Part shown: one piece after another, positions 37,417 to 45,598 of the stretch
Layout of the letters: each line of letters begins with the position of its first letter
How positions within the stretch are numbered: the stretch's first letter is position 1
NCBI RefSeq assembly: GCF_009856605.1
Contig: NZ_CP047243.1
Span: 248,001-312,000 of the forward strand
Direction: 5' to 3'
DNA from: Trichormus variabilis 0441
GTDB taxonomy: Bacteria; Cyanobacteriota; Cyanobacteriia; Cyanobacteriales; Nostocaceae
Length of the DNA: 64,000 bases
Program-made: the position numbers and the translations under genes
The notes under the pieces: model-generated
Databases searched by the model: none
The model's input: only the letters and a program-made list of their open reading frames with translations
Told to the model about the DNA's origin: nothing

Positions 37417-38121
37417 CTACTTAGTAAGTTTCCAAATGTTGTAACCAATCTCGCCAGCCATCATGGAAGCACAGTTATACGCAAAACAACCTAAAATTGC
37501 GCCTGGGTTAGTGTAACGGAAGGGCCACCGACCAACAAACGTTGTGGTGATATCCAGTACCCAGAAAAATAGTGCGATCGCTCCCCCTGCATTACGTTCT
37601 TTCATACCAGCCCTCTTATAATCACCCCACAAAGCCACAGTCAAATCGATATTCCCGGTGGGTTTGCTACCTAAAGCATATTGCTTGGATTCTTCAAACT
37701 CACTTCTAGCCTGGATTGGGTCTTTACCACGCAGGGTTCGTGCTTCCATAACTTGTACCAATGCAGAGATGCCAAAACTGATCCAGAATAAGGGATTAAA
37801 TGGTAGTTGTAACCAACCGATCCAGCCAACCCATTCTTGTTCAAACCAAGGCCAAATGGGCTTTCCTTGGAATAAAACCTGCCAAACGCTATCAGTAGAA
37901 AGGAGTGTGCCAATCCAAAAACCAATTGCACCGACTAATCTATATCCTGGTGTACCTGGGGTGACAAATTGAGCAACGATGTGTGAGACAAACACAACTG
38001 GTAGTGAAATTAGCTCAACAATCCATCGAGCTAAAAGTTCTAAATACTCACCTAACCCCCGTTGAGGTTTATTTTGCTCTTTTGGTTGTGGGTTAGGAGT
38101 AGTGGGTGTGGGATTGCTCAT
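37417..38121 (-). CDS. Multi-pass membrane protein of ATPase operon
   Basis: 234 residues with a Pro/Thr/Gln-rich start and about five membrane segments (LISLPVVFVSHIVAQFV; GAIGFWIGTLL; PLFWISFGISALVQVM; GGAIALFFWVLDITTTFVG; GAILGCFAYNCASMM). No known family recognised. Spacing of 12 bp to the ATPase and 3 bp from the preceding gene suggests a membrane partner of the ATPase. Confidence 0.7.
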   Translation of the reverse strand: MSNPTPTTPNPQPKEQNKPQRGLGEYLELLARWIVELISLPVVFVSHIVAQFVTPGTPGYRLVGAIGFWIGTLLSTDSVWQVLFQGKPIWPWFEQEWVGWIGWLQLPFNPLFWISFGISALVQVMEARTLRGKDPIQARSEFEESKQYALGSKPTGNIDLTVALWGDYKRAGMKERNAGGAIALFFWVLDITTTFVGRWPFRYTNPGAILGCFAYNCASMMAGEIGYNIWKLTK

Positions 38122-38124
38122 GGT

Positions 38125-38535
38125 TTAATTTCCAGCGTCAGAATATAGTGGTGAATCATTGCAAGCCCCTCTGAATCGATATTTCCATTTCCATTGACGT
38201 TCTTCGATTCGCCCGATGCACCTGCCTGTCGAGTCATAGACAAAAACTAGTTCATCTTCTAAATAACCTGTAGTATTGGGTCTAGGATTACGCGAATGAG
38301 TATCTAAATAATTTTGCATCCGCAATTTTTTAAAGCTGGGGCTGACTCCTAACTCGTTAATTCTTTGGGATGTTGCTGCCCTTTCTTCGGCTTTAATCCG
38401 CTCTATTTCTTCGGATTGTTGAATAGTTGTGGCGGTGTTGTAAGTGTGGAATTGCGCTGGCAGTTTAGATAACCAAGGACTAGCGATTAAACCCATTCCC
38501 AATAATCCTAGTAGTGCTTGTTTTTGGTATTTCAT
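38125..38535 (-). CDS. Exported or membrane-anchored hypothetical protein
   Basis: 136 residues. The N-terminal hydrophobic segment (QALLGLLGMGLIASPWLS) could be a signal anchor. Then a charged helix (EEIERIKAEERAATSQRI) and a C-terminal part with two Cys (GRCIGRIEER, RGACND). It is 3 bp from the next membrane-protein gene. Unknown function. Confidence 0.65.
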   Translation of the reverse strand: MKYQKQALLGLLGMGLIASPWLSKLPAQFHTYNTATTIQQSEEIERIKAEERAATSQRINELGVSPSFKKLRMQNYLDTHSRNPRPNTTGYLEDELVFVYDSTGRCIGRIEERQWKWKYRFRGACNDSPLYSDAGN

Positions 38536-38544
38536 GCCTCAAAA

Positions 38545-38700
38545 TCAAGCTGGCTCGTACTGGTCTAAAATTTTTCCAAAGTTGTCAATCGTGTTTGGGA
38601 TTTGCTCATGTTGAACTACAACTTGTTCAACTACAGGTTTTGGGTCTGGTTCTATTTGTGGATTTCCAAAACCTATTGCATCTAGAATTTGTCTTTCCAT
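38545..38700 (-). CDS. Small acidic hypothetical protein, 51 residues
   Basis: The frame MERQILDAIGFGNPQIEPDP continues to DNFGKILDQYEPA. It lies 9 bp before the next gene on the same strand, within the operon. Its Pro-rich middle suggests a short adaptor. Unknown. Confidence 0.55.
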   Translation of the reverse strand: MERQILDAIGFGNPQIEPDPKPVVEQVVVQHEQIPNTIDNFGKILDQYEPA

Positions 38701-38743
38701 ATTGATTAGTTCGTTAATTTTGTAAGTTGTTTAACTACCCAAA

Positions 38744-39055
38744 TCACCCGCCAAAAAACAGAGAAAATACCATCAAAAGTCTGAGCAACCAGTTTACTAC
38801 ACACCTCACTGGAGTATTCCAAAACAACCATAAGTGAACTAATTTATGAGCCGATTCACACAATGGCACAATATCCCGCACAGGTATTTCGTACTTCAGA
38901 TTGTCGTAAGTCAAATGATGCGCGTGATTGGATTTGTGCCAGGGAAGAAGTACACAATGAAAGAGCGTTAATTGTTGGCACTGCTTGGATTTGATCTTCC
39001 ACCGTGGGGAATGAATGTAGGTAAGATACTCAGTTGAATACTTGCGTTTGCTCAT
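38744..39055 (-). CDS. HNH-nuclease-like protein with C-terminal hydrophobic tail
   Basis: 103 residues. SPRWKIKSKQCQQL, then HKSNHAHHLTYDNLKYE, then DIVPLCESAHKLVH give the layout of HNH domains that start from a C..C zinc knuckle. Several zinc cysteines are changed (CESAH instead of CxxC/H) and the tail is a hydrophobic segment (LLRLLMVFSLFFGG). It may be a degenerate or membrane-held HNH protein. The start overlaps the end of the preceding 47-residue gene. Confidence 0.6.
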   Translation of the reverse strand: MSKRKYSTEYLTYIHSPRWKIKSKQCQQLTLFHCVLLPWHKSNHAHHLTYDNLKYEIPVRDIVPLCESAHKLVHLWLFWNTPVRCVVNWLLRLLMVFSLFFGG

Positions 39056-39173
39056 TTATCACCTGAGTTGGTGTTGAAGCTTGCAATACACGAATGCCTA
39101 CAGACAACGCAACACAACTTATGAAGAAAACTATTGAGATGGCCCATTTGTACTTCTCCCAAAACTTACTCAT
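39030..39173 (-). CDS. Single-span membrane peptide, 47 residues
   Basis: MSKFWEKYKWAISIVFFISC continues as a membrane helix to about residue 30, then a polar tail. Its ATG overlaps the stop of the preceding interrupted gene (ATGA) and its end overlaps the start of the HNH-like gene, typical of tightly packed plasmid operons. Confidence 0.55.
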   Translation of the reverse strand: MSKFWEKYKWAISIVFFISCVALSVGIRVLQASTPTQVINEQTQVFN

Positions 39174-39349
39174 GCTGTAGCTTGATTTGGTTGTCGTTTG
39201 AATAAATGCTGGGTTAGCGATCGCAAATCCTGTATAGTCTTGGGTTGCACTGACTTTTTTGCTTCGACTGGTAAACCTACCTCCTCAAAAAACTTCAACG
39301 GGTCAAACTCAGGTGTAGAAGTTTCGGTCAAAGTTTGAACTTCATTCTT

Positions 39350-40896
39350 GTAAGGATTCAGGTAACAGAGTATTGACAAAGGGGACAGTAGAGGTGGAGT
39401 ATCAAAAATATGAACCAAAACTTGCCTCAAGATTTAGACAGAGAAAGTTTGAGCCAGTTATCTAAAGAAGAACTGGTGGACATCATCATTGAGCAGAGCA
39501 AGGTAATACGTGAGCTACAAAAGATAATATTAGAACTACAGCAAGAAATAGAGCGTTTAAAAGTCAGCAGAGATTTAGATAGTTCTAATTCATCAAAACC
39601 TCCATCACAAGACATTCACAAAAAAAGCGAAAAAGAAAAAGTGCCTCACCTTGAGGAATCAAACCCACCGAAAAAGAAACCAGGTGGGCAACCAGGACAT
39701 CAAGGTAAAACTCGAAAGGGTTTTGGCAGAGTAGATCGCTATGAAATTTTACGTCCAACGGATTGCATTTACTGTGGTCAAAAAGCATTTGCACCCCTAG
39801 CAGTAAAAGTAGAAAAACACGCGGTAGCGCAACTAGTAGAATGTCCCATAGAAATAGTTGAGTATCAACGCCATACGTGCGTGTGTGAATGCTGTGGAAA
39901 TATACAAACAGCAGCCTGGCCCCAAGAAATTATTCCAGGACAAGATTTAGGAACGTCGTTACAAGCATTTTTAGGGTGGACAAATAACTATGCACATATG
40001 CCCTACGAAAAACAGCAGGAAATGCTTTGGGAACTTGGTGAGATTGAAATTGGATTGGGAACTTTAGTCGCCACCAATGAACGAATACAACAAGCAATTG
40101 AACCGAGTATTCATGAGTTAAGTAATTGGGTAAAACAGACACAACCTAACATCCATGTAGATGAAACACCTTGGTCAGTTAAAGGGGTTAAAGAATGGTT
40201 GTGGGTAGTGGCTAATTCTGAATTCTGCCTGTTTACTGCGGCTGATACTCGTTCTAGAGCCGAACTAGAAGCAATTTTAGGGACTGAGTATACAGGTGTA
40301 CTCAGCAGCGATGATTTTAGTGTTTATAATGGCTATCAAGCTGTTGCCCAACAGAAATGTTTGGCTCATCTACGTCGTCACTTCAAAAAATTGATTCAAC
40401 TTCCCGGTCTTCACAACAAAGCTATCGGCGAAACCTTTGTCAATTTAATTGATGAAGCCTTCAGAAGTTATGCTCAATGGTTTGAAACTCTTGACTCAAA
40501 CAGTTATAACGATTGGATAAATCAATTCAAATTCAAGTTGCAATTTTCTGTTGATCAATGGATTAACTTGGCAGGAGCTACGGCTGGAAACCTTTTACGT
40601 TCTTTGCGCGATAAAGCAAGCCAATGGTGGTATTTCCTTGACCATCCTGAAGTTCCTCCTGATAATAATCTCGCTGAACGCTCGCTGCGTTTAGCTGTGA
40701 CAAAACGTAAGGTTAGTGGTGGTTCACGCTCGATGAAGCGGTTTCAACATACTGCCAATTTGTTGACGGTAGTGCAGACTTGTCGCCGTCAAGGTAGGTC
40801 TGTTATTGATTTTTTTGTGCAAGCTCTAATTGCTGATTCTAATAATTCTCACTCTCGCCCCTCTTTACTTCCGCAATATTAGACCTGAATCCTTAC
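39350..40896 (+). mobile_element. IS66 family insertion sequence, single-gene type
   Basis: 1547 bp with perfect 14-bp terminal inverted repeats (GTAAGGATTCAGGT) and an 8-bp target duplication TCATTCTT at 39342-39349 and 40897-40904, as expected for IS66. It carries only the TnpC-type transposase, without tnpA and tnpB. Confidence 0.95.
39410..40882 (+). CDS. IS66 family transposase (TnpC type)
   Basis: 490 residues. An N-terminal coiled-coil (IIEQSKVIRELQKIILELQQEIERL) is followed by KPPGGQPGH-like linker text (KKKPGGQPGHQGKTRKGF), a zinc-binding CxxC/CxxC part (CIYCGQ, CVCECCG), then the DDE core with HVDETPW, LSSDDFSVYNG and NNLAERSLR. It is complete and likely active given intact ends. 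Confidence 0.95.
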   Translation: MNQNLPQDLDRESLSQLSKEELVDIIIEQSKVIRELQKIILELQQEIERLKVSRDLDSSNSSKPPSQDIHKKSEKEKVPHLEESNPPKKKPGGQPGHQGKTRKGFGRVDRYEILRPTDCIYCGQKAFAPLAVKVEKHAVAQLVECPIEIVEYQRHTCVCECCGNIQTAAWPQEIIPGQDLGTSLQAFLGWTNNYAHMPYEKQQEMLWELGEIEIGLGTLVATNERIQQAIEPSIHELSNWVKQTQPNIHVDETPWSVKGVKEWLWVVANSEFCLFTAADTRSRAELEAILGTEYTGVLSSDDFSVYNGYQAVAQQKCLAHLRRHFKKLIQLPGLHNKAIGETFVNLIDEAFRSYAQWFETLDSNSYNDWINQFKFKLQFSVDQWINLAGATAGNLLRSLRDKASQWWYFLDHPEVPPDNNLAERSLRLAVTKRKVSGGSRSMKRFQHTANLLTVVQTCRRQGRSVIDFFVQALIADSNNSHSRPSLLPQY

Positions 40897-41430
40897 TCAT
40901 TCTTAAGCTGTTGGGGCGTTTTTAAACCGTACTCAGAGATGATTTTCTCTTTAGTTTGAGGATCTTTAATGATTTGGTAGATGAGCGAAATTTCTTCGAC
41001 ACCTGCTTGTGTACGCTCTTGCAAAAGTTGAACATCTAGTCCCTGTGAAATGTCGTCAAACAACTGTGTTTTGAAGTTGTGAACGGCAAACGCTTGAGCA
41101 ACAGTTGTCCCCGCCGCAATCTCTAAGAATGCTTTGAATGTCTCTTGTGTGATTCCTTGCGCTTGTAATTGTTGCACGGCTGTATTTATTGCCTGAGTTT
41201 GTAAATTTGTTAGACTTCCTCCTGCTCCTAATAGTTTGGCTTGGTCTATCACTGTCTCGGCTAGGTTGAATAACTTCTCCAAGCGATCGCTCACCTCCAC
41301 ATCAAACTCTTTTCCATTTGGATCAATGCTTGCATCTGTTTTGGCTAACTCTTGTAACCCTGCAATGATTTTCTCTGGGGGATAACTGGCGCTTAACAGT
41401 TCAAATAATTCTTGGCGGGTGAATTTGTTA

Positions 41431-41844
41431 TCAGACATTGGCTTCTCCTAATACGTTTGATGTGAATCTCAGATGGTCTTTTTCAAATTCTGAGCGTGTG
41501 TACTCGGTTTTATTTGTTTCCACAATTGCCTTGACAAAAGGTTTTTTATCTATTCCCTGTTCTAAATCTCCAAACAATTCACCAATCTTTCCTACCACCC
41601 ACACTTGATAAGGTGTGATTGGTGGTGCTTTTAGATTATTTTGGTCAGCAAAAGTCTTCATTCTCATAAGTATTAATCTATACTCAGGTATGAGTCCGGC
41701 GACTTTTGCCCATCTTTCTAATGTGCGAGGGCAAATACCTAAAATCTTGGTCGCTTTTGTCTTTGACATCGGTAAAATCAAAGGATCTACCCCTGATTGG
41801 CTCGGTTTTAGATTAAAAAGTTGTTCTTTCCATCCTGATTTCAT
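41431..41844 (-). CDS. MerR-like helix-turn-helix protein, first gene of operon
   Basis: 137 residues. The segment KATKILGICPRTLERWAKVAGL looks like an excisionase/MerR-type helix-turn-helix. The rest is helical and acidic. The stop overlaps the next gene by 8 bp. The IS630 copy 2 begins 13 bp before its ATG, so the original promoter has been displaced about 1.2 kb upstream. Confidence 0.65.
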   Translation of the reverse strand: MKSGWKEQLFNLKPSQSGVDPLILPMSKTKATKILGICPRTLERWAKVAGLIPEYRLILMRMKTFADQNNLKAPPITPYQVWVVGKIGELFGDLEQGIDKKPFVKAIVETNKTEYTRSEFEKDHLRFTSNVLGEANV

Positions 41845-41857
41845 TCACTATGTCTTA

Positions 41858-43022
41858 TACTAAATTGGGAAAGGAAGTATTAATTGAATAACTGAGGTCA
41901 AATTTGGCAAATCCAATCAAACCCAACCTTGCCATGAACAATTTGAGGGTGAGACATTAACCATTGACAACGAGAAATTAACACAGTTTCTAGTTCATCG
42001 AGAGTAGAAAACATCTGATTAGCAACAGCTTCACGTAGAAGCGACCAAACACACTCAGTCGGTTGGAGTTGAGGTGTATAAGCAGGCAGAGGAAACAGAA
42101 TGATACCAGCTGGCAACATTAATTGTTTACTGGTATGCCAACCAGCTTGATCAACAAGCAAAACAATGATTTTGTGATGATGAGGATTGACTTCAGCGGC
42201 AAAAGCATCTAAAGCCATTTGCATGACAGCAATGTTGACTCTGGGTAAAATCAAGAAAAAACTCTCGCCAGTAGCTGGATGGACAAATCCATAAGTATAA
42301 AGCCATTGGTAACGAGTGCGATGCACAGCATTGGGACGATGACCTACTGGTGTCCAAACTCGACGGACGATGGGTTTGAGGCCTAATCGAGCTTCATCTT
42401 CTGCCCAAACTTCAACTGATTTGTGCGGATGGAGGAAACGTAACAATCGCACAAACTCCGTTAACTCAGTTTTAAACATCTGTCTTTGAACAAAAGTTGC
42501 CGCCTCAGTATGCAGAGGTCGTGGTTGTTGCAGACTAAATCCTAGCCTTTTGAGGTAATCCCAAGCTGTAGTGACATGGAGTGTAATTCCAAACTGTACT
42601 CGGATCAATTCCCCTACTTTTGGCGCACTCCATAACCCCCCATCTTCTGGTGGTGAAGCTAACCTTTGGCGCAACCACTGTTGTTGCTCGTTTGTGAGTG
42701 CAAGTTTTTTTCCTCCTGGTTTCAGTTTCTGTTGATTGATGATTCCGTTTGCTCCTAGCTTGTTGTATCGCCGCACGATTTTTCTCACCCAGTCCCCTGA
42801 GAATCCCACAATCTCTGCTACCTTTTGCGCTGACAACTGTGGTTGTTGATTGAGCAATTTAATCACTAACCATCGGGTTTTCTCTTGTGCATCTTCACAT
42901 CGGCGATAACTTTGTTCTATTTCTTCTGTTGATAGATGCTCTGTTAGTTTTATCCTGGGACGTACCATTTTTCTAGCCTTTTTCCCTCTGCTTCAAATGA
43001 TACTACCTTTCCCTATTCAGTA
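41858..43022 (-). mobile_element. IS630-type insertion sequence, copy 2
   Basis: 1165 bp, same ends as the copy in znuB, inserted in the opposite orientation in the window and flanked by TTA at 41855-41857 and 43023-43025. It lies just upstream of the minus-strand transfer-like operon and probably cuts it from its promoter. Confidence 0.93.
41898..42968 (-). CDS. IS630 family transposase (copy 2)
   Basis: 356 residues, identical in protein sequence to 6971-8041: helix-turn-helix plus winged helix, then the DDE core. The nucleotide stretches I compared at the 5' end are also identical, pointing to very recent transposition within this genome. Confidence 0.95.
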   Translation of the reverse strand: MVRPRIKLTEHLSTEEIEQSYRRCEDAQEKTRWLVIKLLNQQPQLSAQKVAEIVGFSGDWVRKIVRRYNKLGANGIINQQKLKPGGKKLALTNEQQQWLRQRLASPPEDGGLWSAPKVGELIRVQFGITLHVTTAWDYLKRLGFSLQQPRPLHTEAATFVQRQMFKTELTEFVRLLRFLHPHKSVEVWAEDEARLGLKPIVRRVWTPVGHRPNAVHRTRYQWLYTYGFVHPATGESFFLILPRVNIAVMQMALDAFAAEVNPHHHKIIVLLVDQAGWHTSKQLMLPAGIILFPLPAYTPQLQPTECVWSLLREAVANQMFSTLDELETVLISRCQWLMSHPQIVHGKVGFDWICQI

Positions 43023-43217
43023 TTATCTGTGTCAATAGTCTTAAAAAGATAGTCAATATCCGTGTCATATCCGTAGCAACATGAATGTCATTATGATGTC
43101 CATGAGCATCGTCTTTTGACTGTGTTTTGACTGTCTCTTGACCTTGTTCCTTGATAATAAAAAACCTGCACACAGCAGGCAATTGACTAGGTAAATGATT
43201 TTGTAATTGATTAAGAA

Positions 43218-43427
43218 TCAGTCAAAAAAAATGGGGTTTGGTGGCTCTAGTCCATGTTCTCGGATGAAGTTGAGCAGTTGAGAAATGCGACAAGTTGTAG
43301 CGGCTGGTCTGTTTTTATTTTTTGTGGACAGGATCTGTCTACGGTAGGCGTTCTCACTAATACAGTGTTCGTGTGCCACAGTTGTTGCTTTCAAATTGTA
43401 TTTCTGTGCGTACTCTTGAGGTGTCAT
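43218..43427 (-). CDS. Small HTH-like hypothetical protein
   Basis: 69 residues. TPQEYAQKYNLKATTVAHEH and ISENAYRRQIL suggest a short DNA-binding helix-turn-helix. Not recognised further. It lies upstream of the IS630 copy in the same direction as the operon it may once have headed. Confidence 0.5.
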   Translation of the reverse strand: MTPQEYAQKYNLKATTVAHEHCISENAYRRQILSTKNKNRPAATTCRISQLLNFIREHGLEPPNPIFFD

Positions 43428-43476
43428 GATATTTATTGTCCTCCAGTCTGTTTGGGGGGAACTGCCTTCGGGTGGG

Positions 43477-43510
43477 AGCGATCGCAGTTCTTTGCCGGAG
43501 TGCGATCGCT
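43477..43510. repeat. HIP1-cored stem-loop
   Basis: AGCGATCGCA and its perfect complement TGCGATCGCT around a 14-base loop, followed by TTTGATTTG on the plus strand. One of five similar hairpins between genes of this region. Confidence 0.6.
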
Positions 43511-43842
43511 TTGATTTGTCATCTGCACAATAACTTTAATAAATTCATATTATTTTGTTTCTCCTTGGTCTTTTATTATTTAATACTTTTCCCAACAATG
43601 TTTTGAATTAGTTGCAGGAATTATATTAATAATACTGTAATTTTTTAGGGAATAGAGATTCCTTTAGAAATACTTGACTTATACAGTAATATTAAAACAC
43701 GGAACTTAAAAGTTATAAGACTACAGGCACTTTTAACTTCCACAAGGAATGTCATTCGACAAAGAGCAACCTTTCTCACTCTCTTAAGTAGTTATTGATT
43801 CTGACCTATGTACTCTGTTTGTTAAGTGATAATTTAATTTTT
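43511..43842. other. Intergenic stretch, 330 bp
   Basis: AT-rich, with no gene seen. It probably holds the promoter of the plus-strand trio starting at 43843 and the promoter of the minus-strand small gene. Confidence 0.4.
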
Positions 43843-44106
43843 ATGCCAAATCAGGGTTATCAAAATGTTTCCCTCAAAAATGAAGTTATAGCTGTGCTAG
43901 ATACTATGCCAGGTAAAAGCAGAGCAGAAAAAATAGAGCGGATGATTAAAAGCACTAATGATGCTTTGCTGCGTGTTGGCTCACTTCCTGATGAGCCACC
44001 CGAAGCCGTTATCCAATATGTACTTGACCAAATTCCTTCTTGGGATAGTAATAATATTTTGGAGTTAGCGATCGCTTTGCTCAAACACGTACAACAAGTT
44101 AAATGA
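43843..44106 (+). CDS. Hypothetical protein upstream of DUF5674 gene
   Basis: 87 residues from the ATG at 43843 (MPNQGYQNVSLKNEVIAVLD); an upstream in-frame ATG at 43795 is less likely. Helical, with a central acidic Pro stretch (LPDEPPEAVIQYVLDQIPSWD). The start resembles the operator-binding half of small antitoxin-like proteins, but this is weak. It is followed by two genes on the same strand with 60-bp and overlapping spacing. Confidence 0.55.
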   Translation: MPNQGYQNVSLKNEVIAVLDTMPGKSRAEKIERMIKSTNDALLRVGSLPDEPPEAVIQYVLDQIPSWDSNNILELAIALLKHVQQVK

Positions 44107-44166
44107 ACTTCAGACAAAACCACCAAATAAAGTATGTCTAACTGAGGATTTAGTGAGGATAGTGAA

Positions 44167-44499
44167 TTGATTCTACTATTGCGCGAACCTGCTACCCCTT
44201 TTCAACTTGAGCAAATGCTGTTAGAACACAAATTTTATATCAAAACCGTAGTAGATATTGAGCGTCGAGTATTAGTTGGTGGTGGTGATTTACACGCTGA
44301 CTGTGAAAAGGAGTTATTGAAAGATGGGAGTAGACAACAAGATATTTGGGCTGCTAGTTTCATGCCTTTAACAGGAAGGATAATGTTTGATTCAATGGTC
44401 AACCTTCGTCCCCGCCAAAACCGTACAATGGAGATAATTGATCCTAATATTAGACAAAGAGTAGCCCAAATTATTATTGAGTTCCTGGGAGATGTATGA
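44167..44499 (+). CDS. DUF5674 family protein
   Basis: 110 residues from a TTG start. LLLREPATPFQLEQML, KTVVDIERRVLVGGGDLHADCE and WAASFMP match the small DUF5674 family of unknown function. Another member starts at 63847 near the window end with the same REPATP and VDIERK pattern. Overlaps the next gene by 4 bp (ATGA). Confidence 0.75.
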   Translation: MILLLREPATPFQLEQMLLEHKFYIKTVVDIERRVLVGGGDLHADCEKELLKDGSRQQDIWAASFMPLTGRIMFDSMVNLRPRQNRTMEIIDPNIRQRVAQIIIEFLGDV

Positions 44500-44870
44500 T
44501 TGAACCGACACCTGAGCAACAAATTTTCATGCAAGATGATGTCTCCACTCGTCTGCATCGCTTGGCAAATCACCTATCGCAAATTTATTCTCTGTGGACT
44601 AGGGAATCATCGAAGGATTTGATGCTGCCTCTGGTAAAAGAAAGCAGGTACTTTATCGAATGGACTGTTCCTGACATGGTGAAGGCTCAGGATATTGACC
44701 GAGCTTGTGAGTTGGTTGACTTGGTACGTTTAATGACTAATTGGTTGTTCGATTGGGACGAAATTTGGTCTGATACCGAACAAATACAGTTGGCGGCTTC
44801 CCAAACCCAAAGCTGGTTGCATCGTGTCTTGGAAATAGCTGATACAGAGCCGGAAGCACTAAGTGCTTAG
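44496..44870 (+). CDS. Hypothetical protein coupled to DUF5674
   Basis: 124 residues, helical and acidic, Trp-rich (FIEWTVPDMV, NWLFDWDEIWSD). ATGA overlap with the DUF5674 gene indicates translational coupling and perhaps a complex. It overlaps the end of the convergent gene at 44867 by 4 bp. Confidence 0.65.
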   Translation: MIEPTPEQQIFMQDDVSTRLHRLANHLSQIYSLWTRESSKDLMLPLVKESRYFIEWTVPDMVKAQDIDRACELVDLVRLMTNWLFDWDEIWSDTEQIQLAASQTQSWLHRVLEIADTEPEALSA

Positions 44871-45235
44871 TTTTTTGGTTCTTGTACCTCAGTCCCATCC
44901 AAACACACCCCCAACAGCGCACTCCCTAGAAACCCAGAGAATGCTACCACCATGCCGCCCAAGCAAACATTTTTGTGGGCTTGCCAATCATCTCCCCGAA
45001 ATATTGTTGGTTTGGAGTTGGCATCAATAATTTCAAATCCCCAACAGCCCAAAGCTGCTACTCCTAAAAACCCAGTAGTCACAATCGAGTAAAGCGCAAA
45101 TTTTGTCAGGGTTTGGTTAACAAAACAGCGTGATTTTAATCGCTTCATAGTACGTCGTTTCCTGGTGATTATTTCTATTTTTTGAATGCGTTCTAAATGT
45201 TTTGTTTGGGTTATTTGGTGAGTGATTTTGTTCAT
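44867..45235 (-). CDS. Two-span membrane protein
   Basis: 122 residues. A basic N-terminal region (KHLERIQKIEIITRKRRTMK) is followed by membrane helices FALYSIVTTGFLGVAALGCWGF and VCLGGMVVAFSGFLGSALLGVCL. Unknown function. Last gene of the long minus-strand series. Confidence 0.6.
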   Translation of the reverse strand: MNKITHQITQTKHLERIQKIEIITRKRRTMKRLKSRCFVNQTLTKFALYSIVTTGFLGVAALGCWGFEIIDANSKPTIFRGDDWQAHKNVCLGGMVVAFSGFLGSALLGVCLDGTEVQEPKN

Positions 45236-45307
45236 GGTTTTCAGGTATTAAAAAAAGAAAGACAGTATAAAACTGCCTTTGAGAAACAAATTGATAAGCT
45301 CAATTAA

Positions 45308-45580
45308 TTAATTGCCAGCTTCTAATACTGCTGTAGTAATTACGTAATTTTTGCGCTTTTTAACTGGAAACCATGTAGATTTTTCTCCTAACTTTGTTGT
45401 TAACTCCTTCCAATGACGGGGAAAGTAAGTTTTGAGGGCAGAATTAGACAGAATGCGAGCTTCTCTTTTATTGGTTTCTAAATTTATCAGTTGCACTATA
45501 TAAAATCGATTCACCAACATACTTTGCCATTGCTCATAGGGAATACCTATCACCGTTTTTCTGAAAAATTCTGAGTGCAT
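45308..45580 (-). CDS. Hypothetical protein, 90 residues
   Basis: Basic protein with FYIVQLINLETNKREARIL and a C-terminal KKRKNYVITTAVLEAGN. Not recognised. It lies 18 bp after the exonuclease gene, probably one transcript. Confidence 0.55.
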   Translation of the reverse strand: MHSEFFRKTVIGIPYEQWQSMLVNRFYIVQLINLETNKREARILSNSALKTYFPRHWKELTTKLGEKSTWFPVKKRKNYVITTAVLEAGN

Positions 45581-45598
45581 TTGTTATCTCCTTATTTA

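Larger units (their letters stand above)
39170..41438 (-). pseudogene. Hypothetical operon gene split by an IS66 element
   Basis: The N-terminal part is 41438-40897 (MSDNKFTRQELFELLSASYP to PQQLKNE) and the C-terminal part is 39341-39170 (VQTLTETSTPEFDPLKFFEE to RQPNQATA). Removing the IS and one copy of the 8-bp duplication gives 714 bp, a continuous 237-residue frame. The protein is helical, with no recognised domain. Both fragments still form open frames (181 codons upstream; about 60 native codons downstream behind IS-derived sequence). Its start overlaps the preceding gene by 8 bp. Confidence 0.85.

Noticed and set aside
39170..39430. 86-residue gene starting MRQVLVHIF
   Set aside because: The first 26 residues come from the IS66 end; the rest is the 3' part of the interrupted operon gene.
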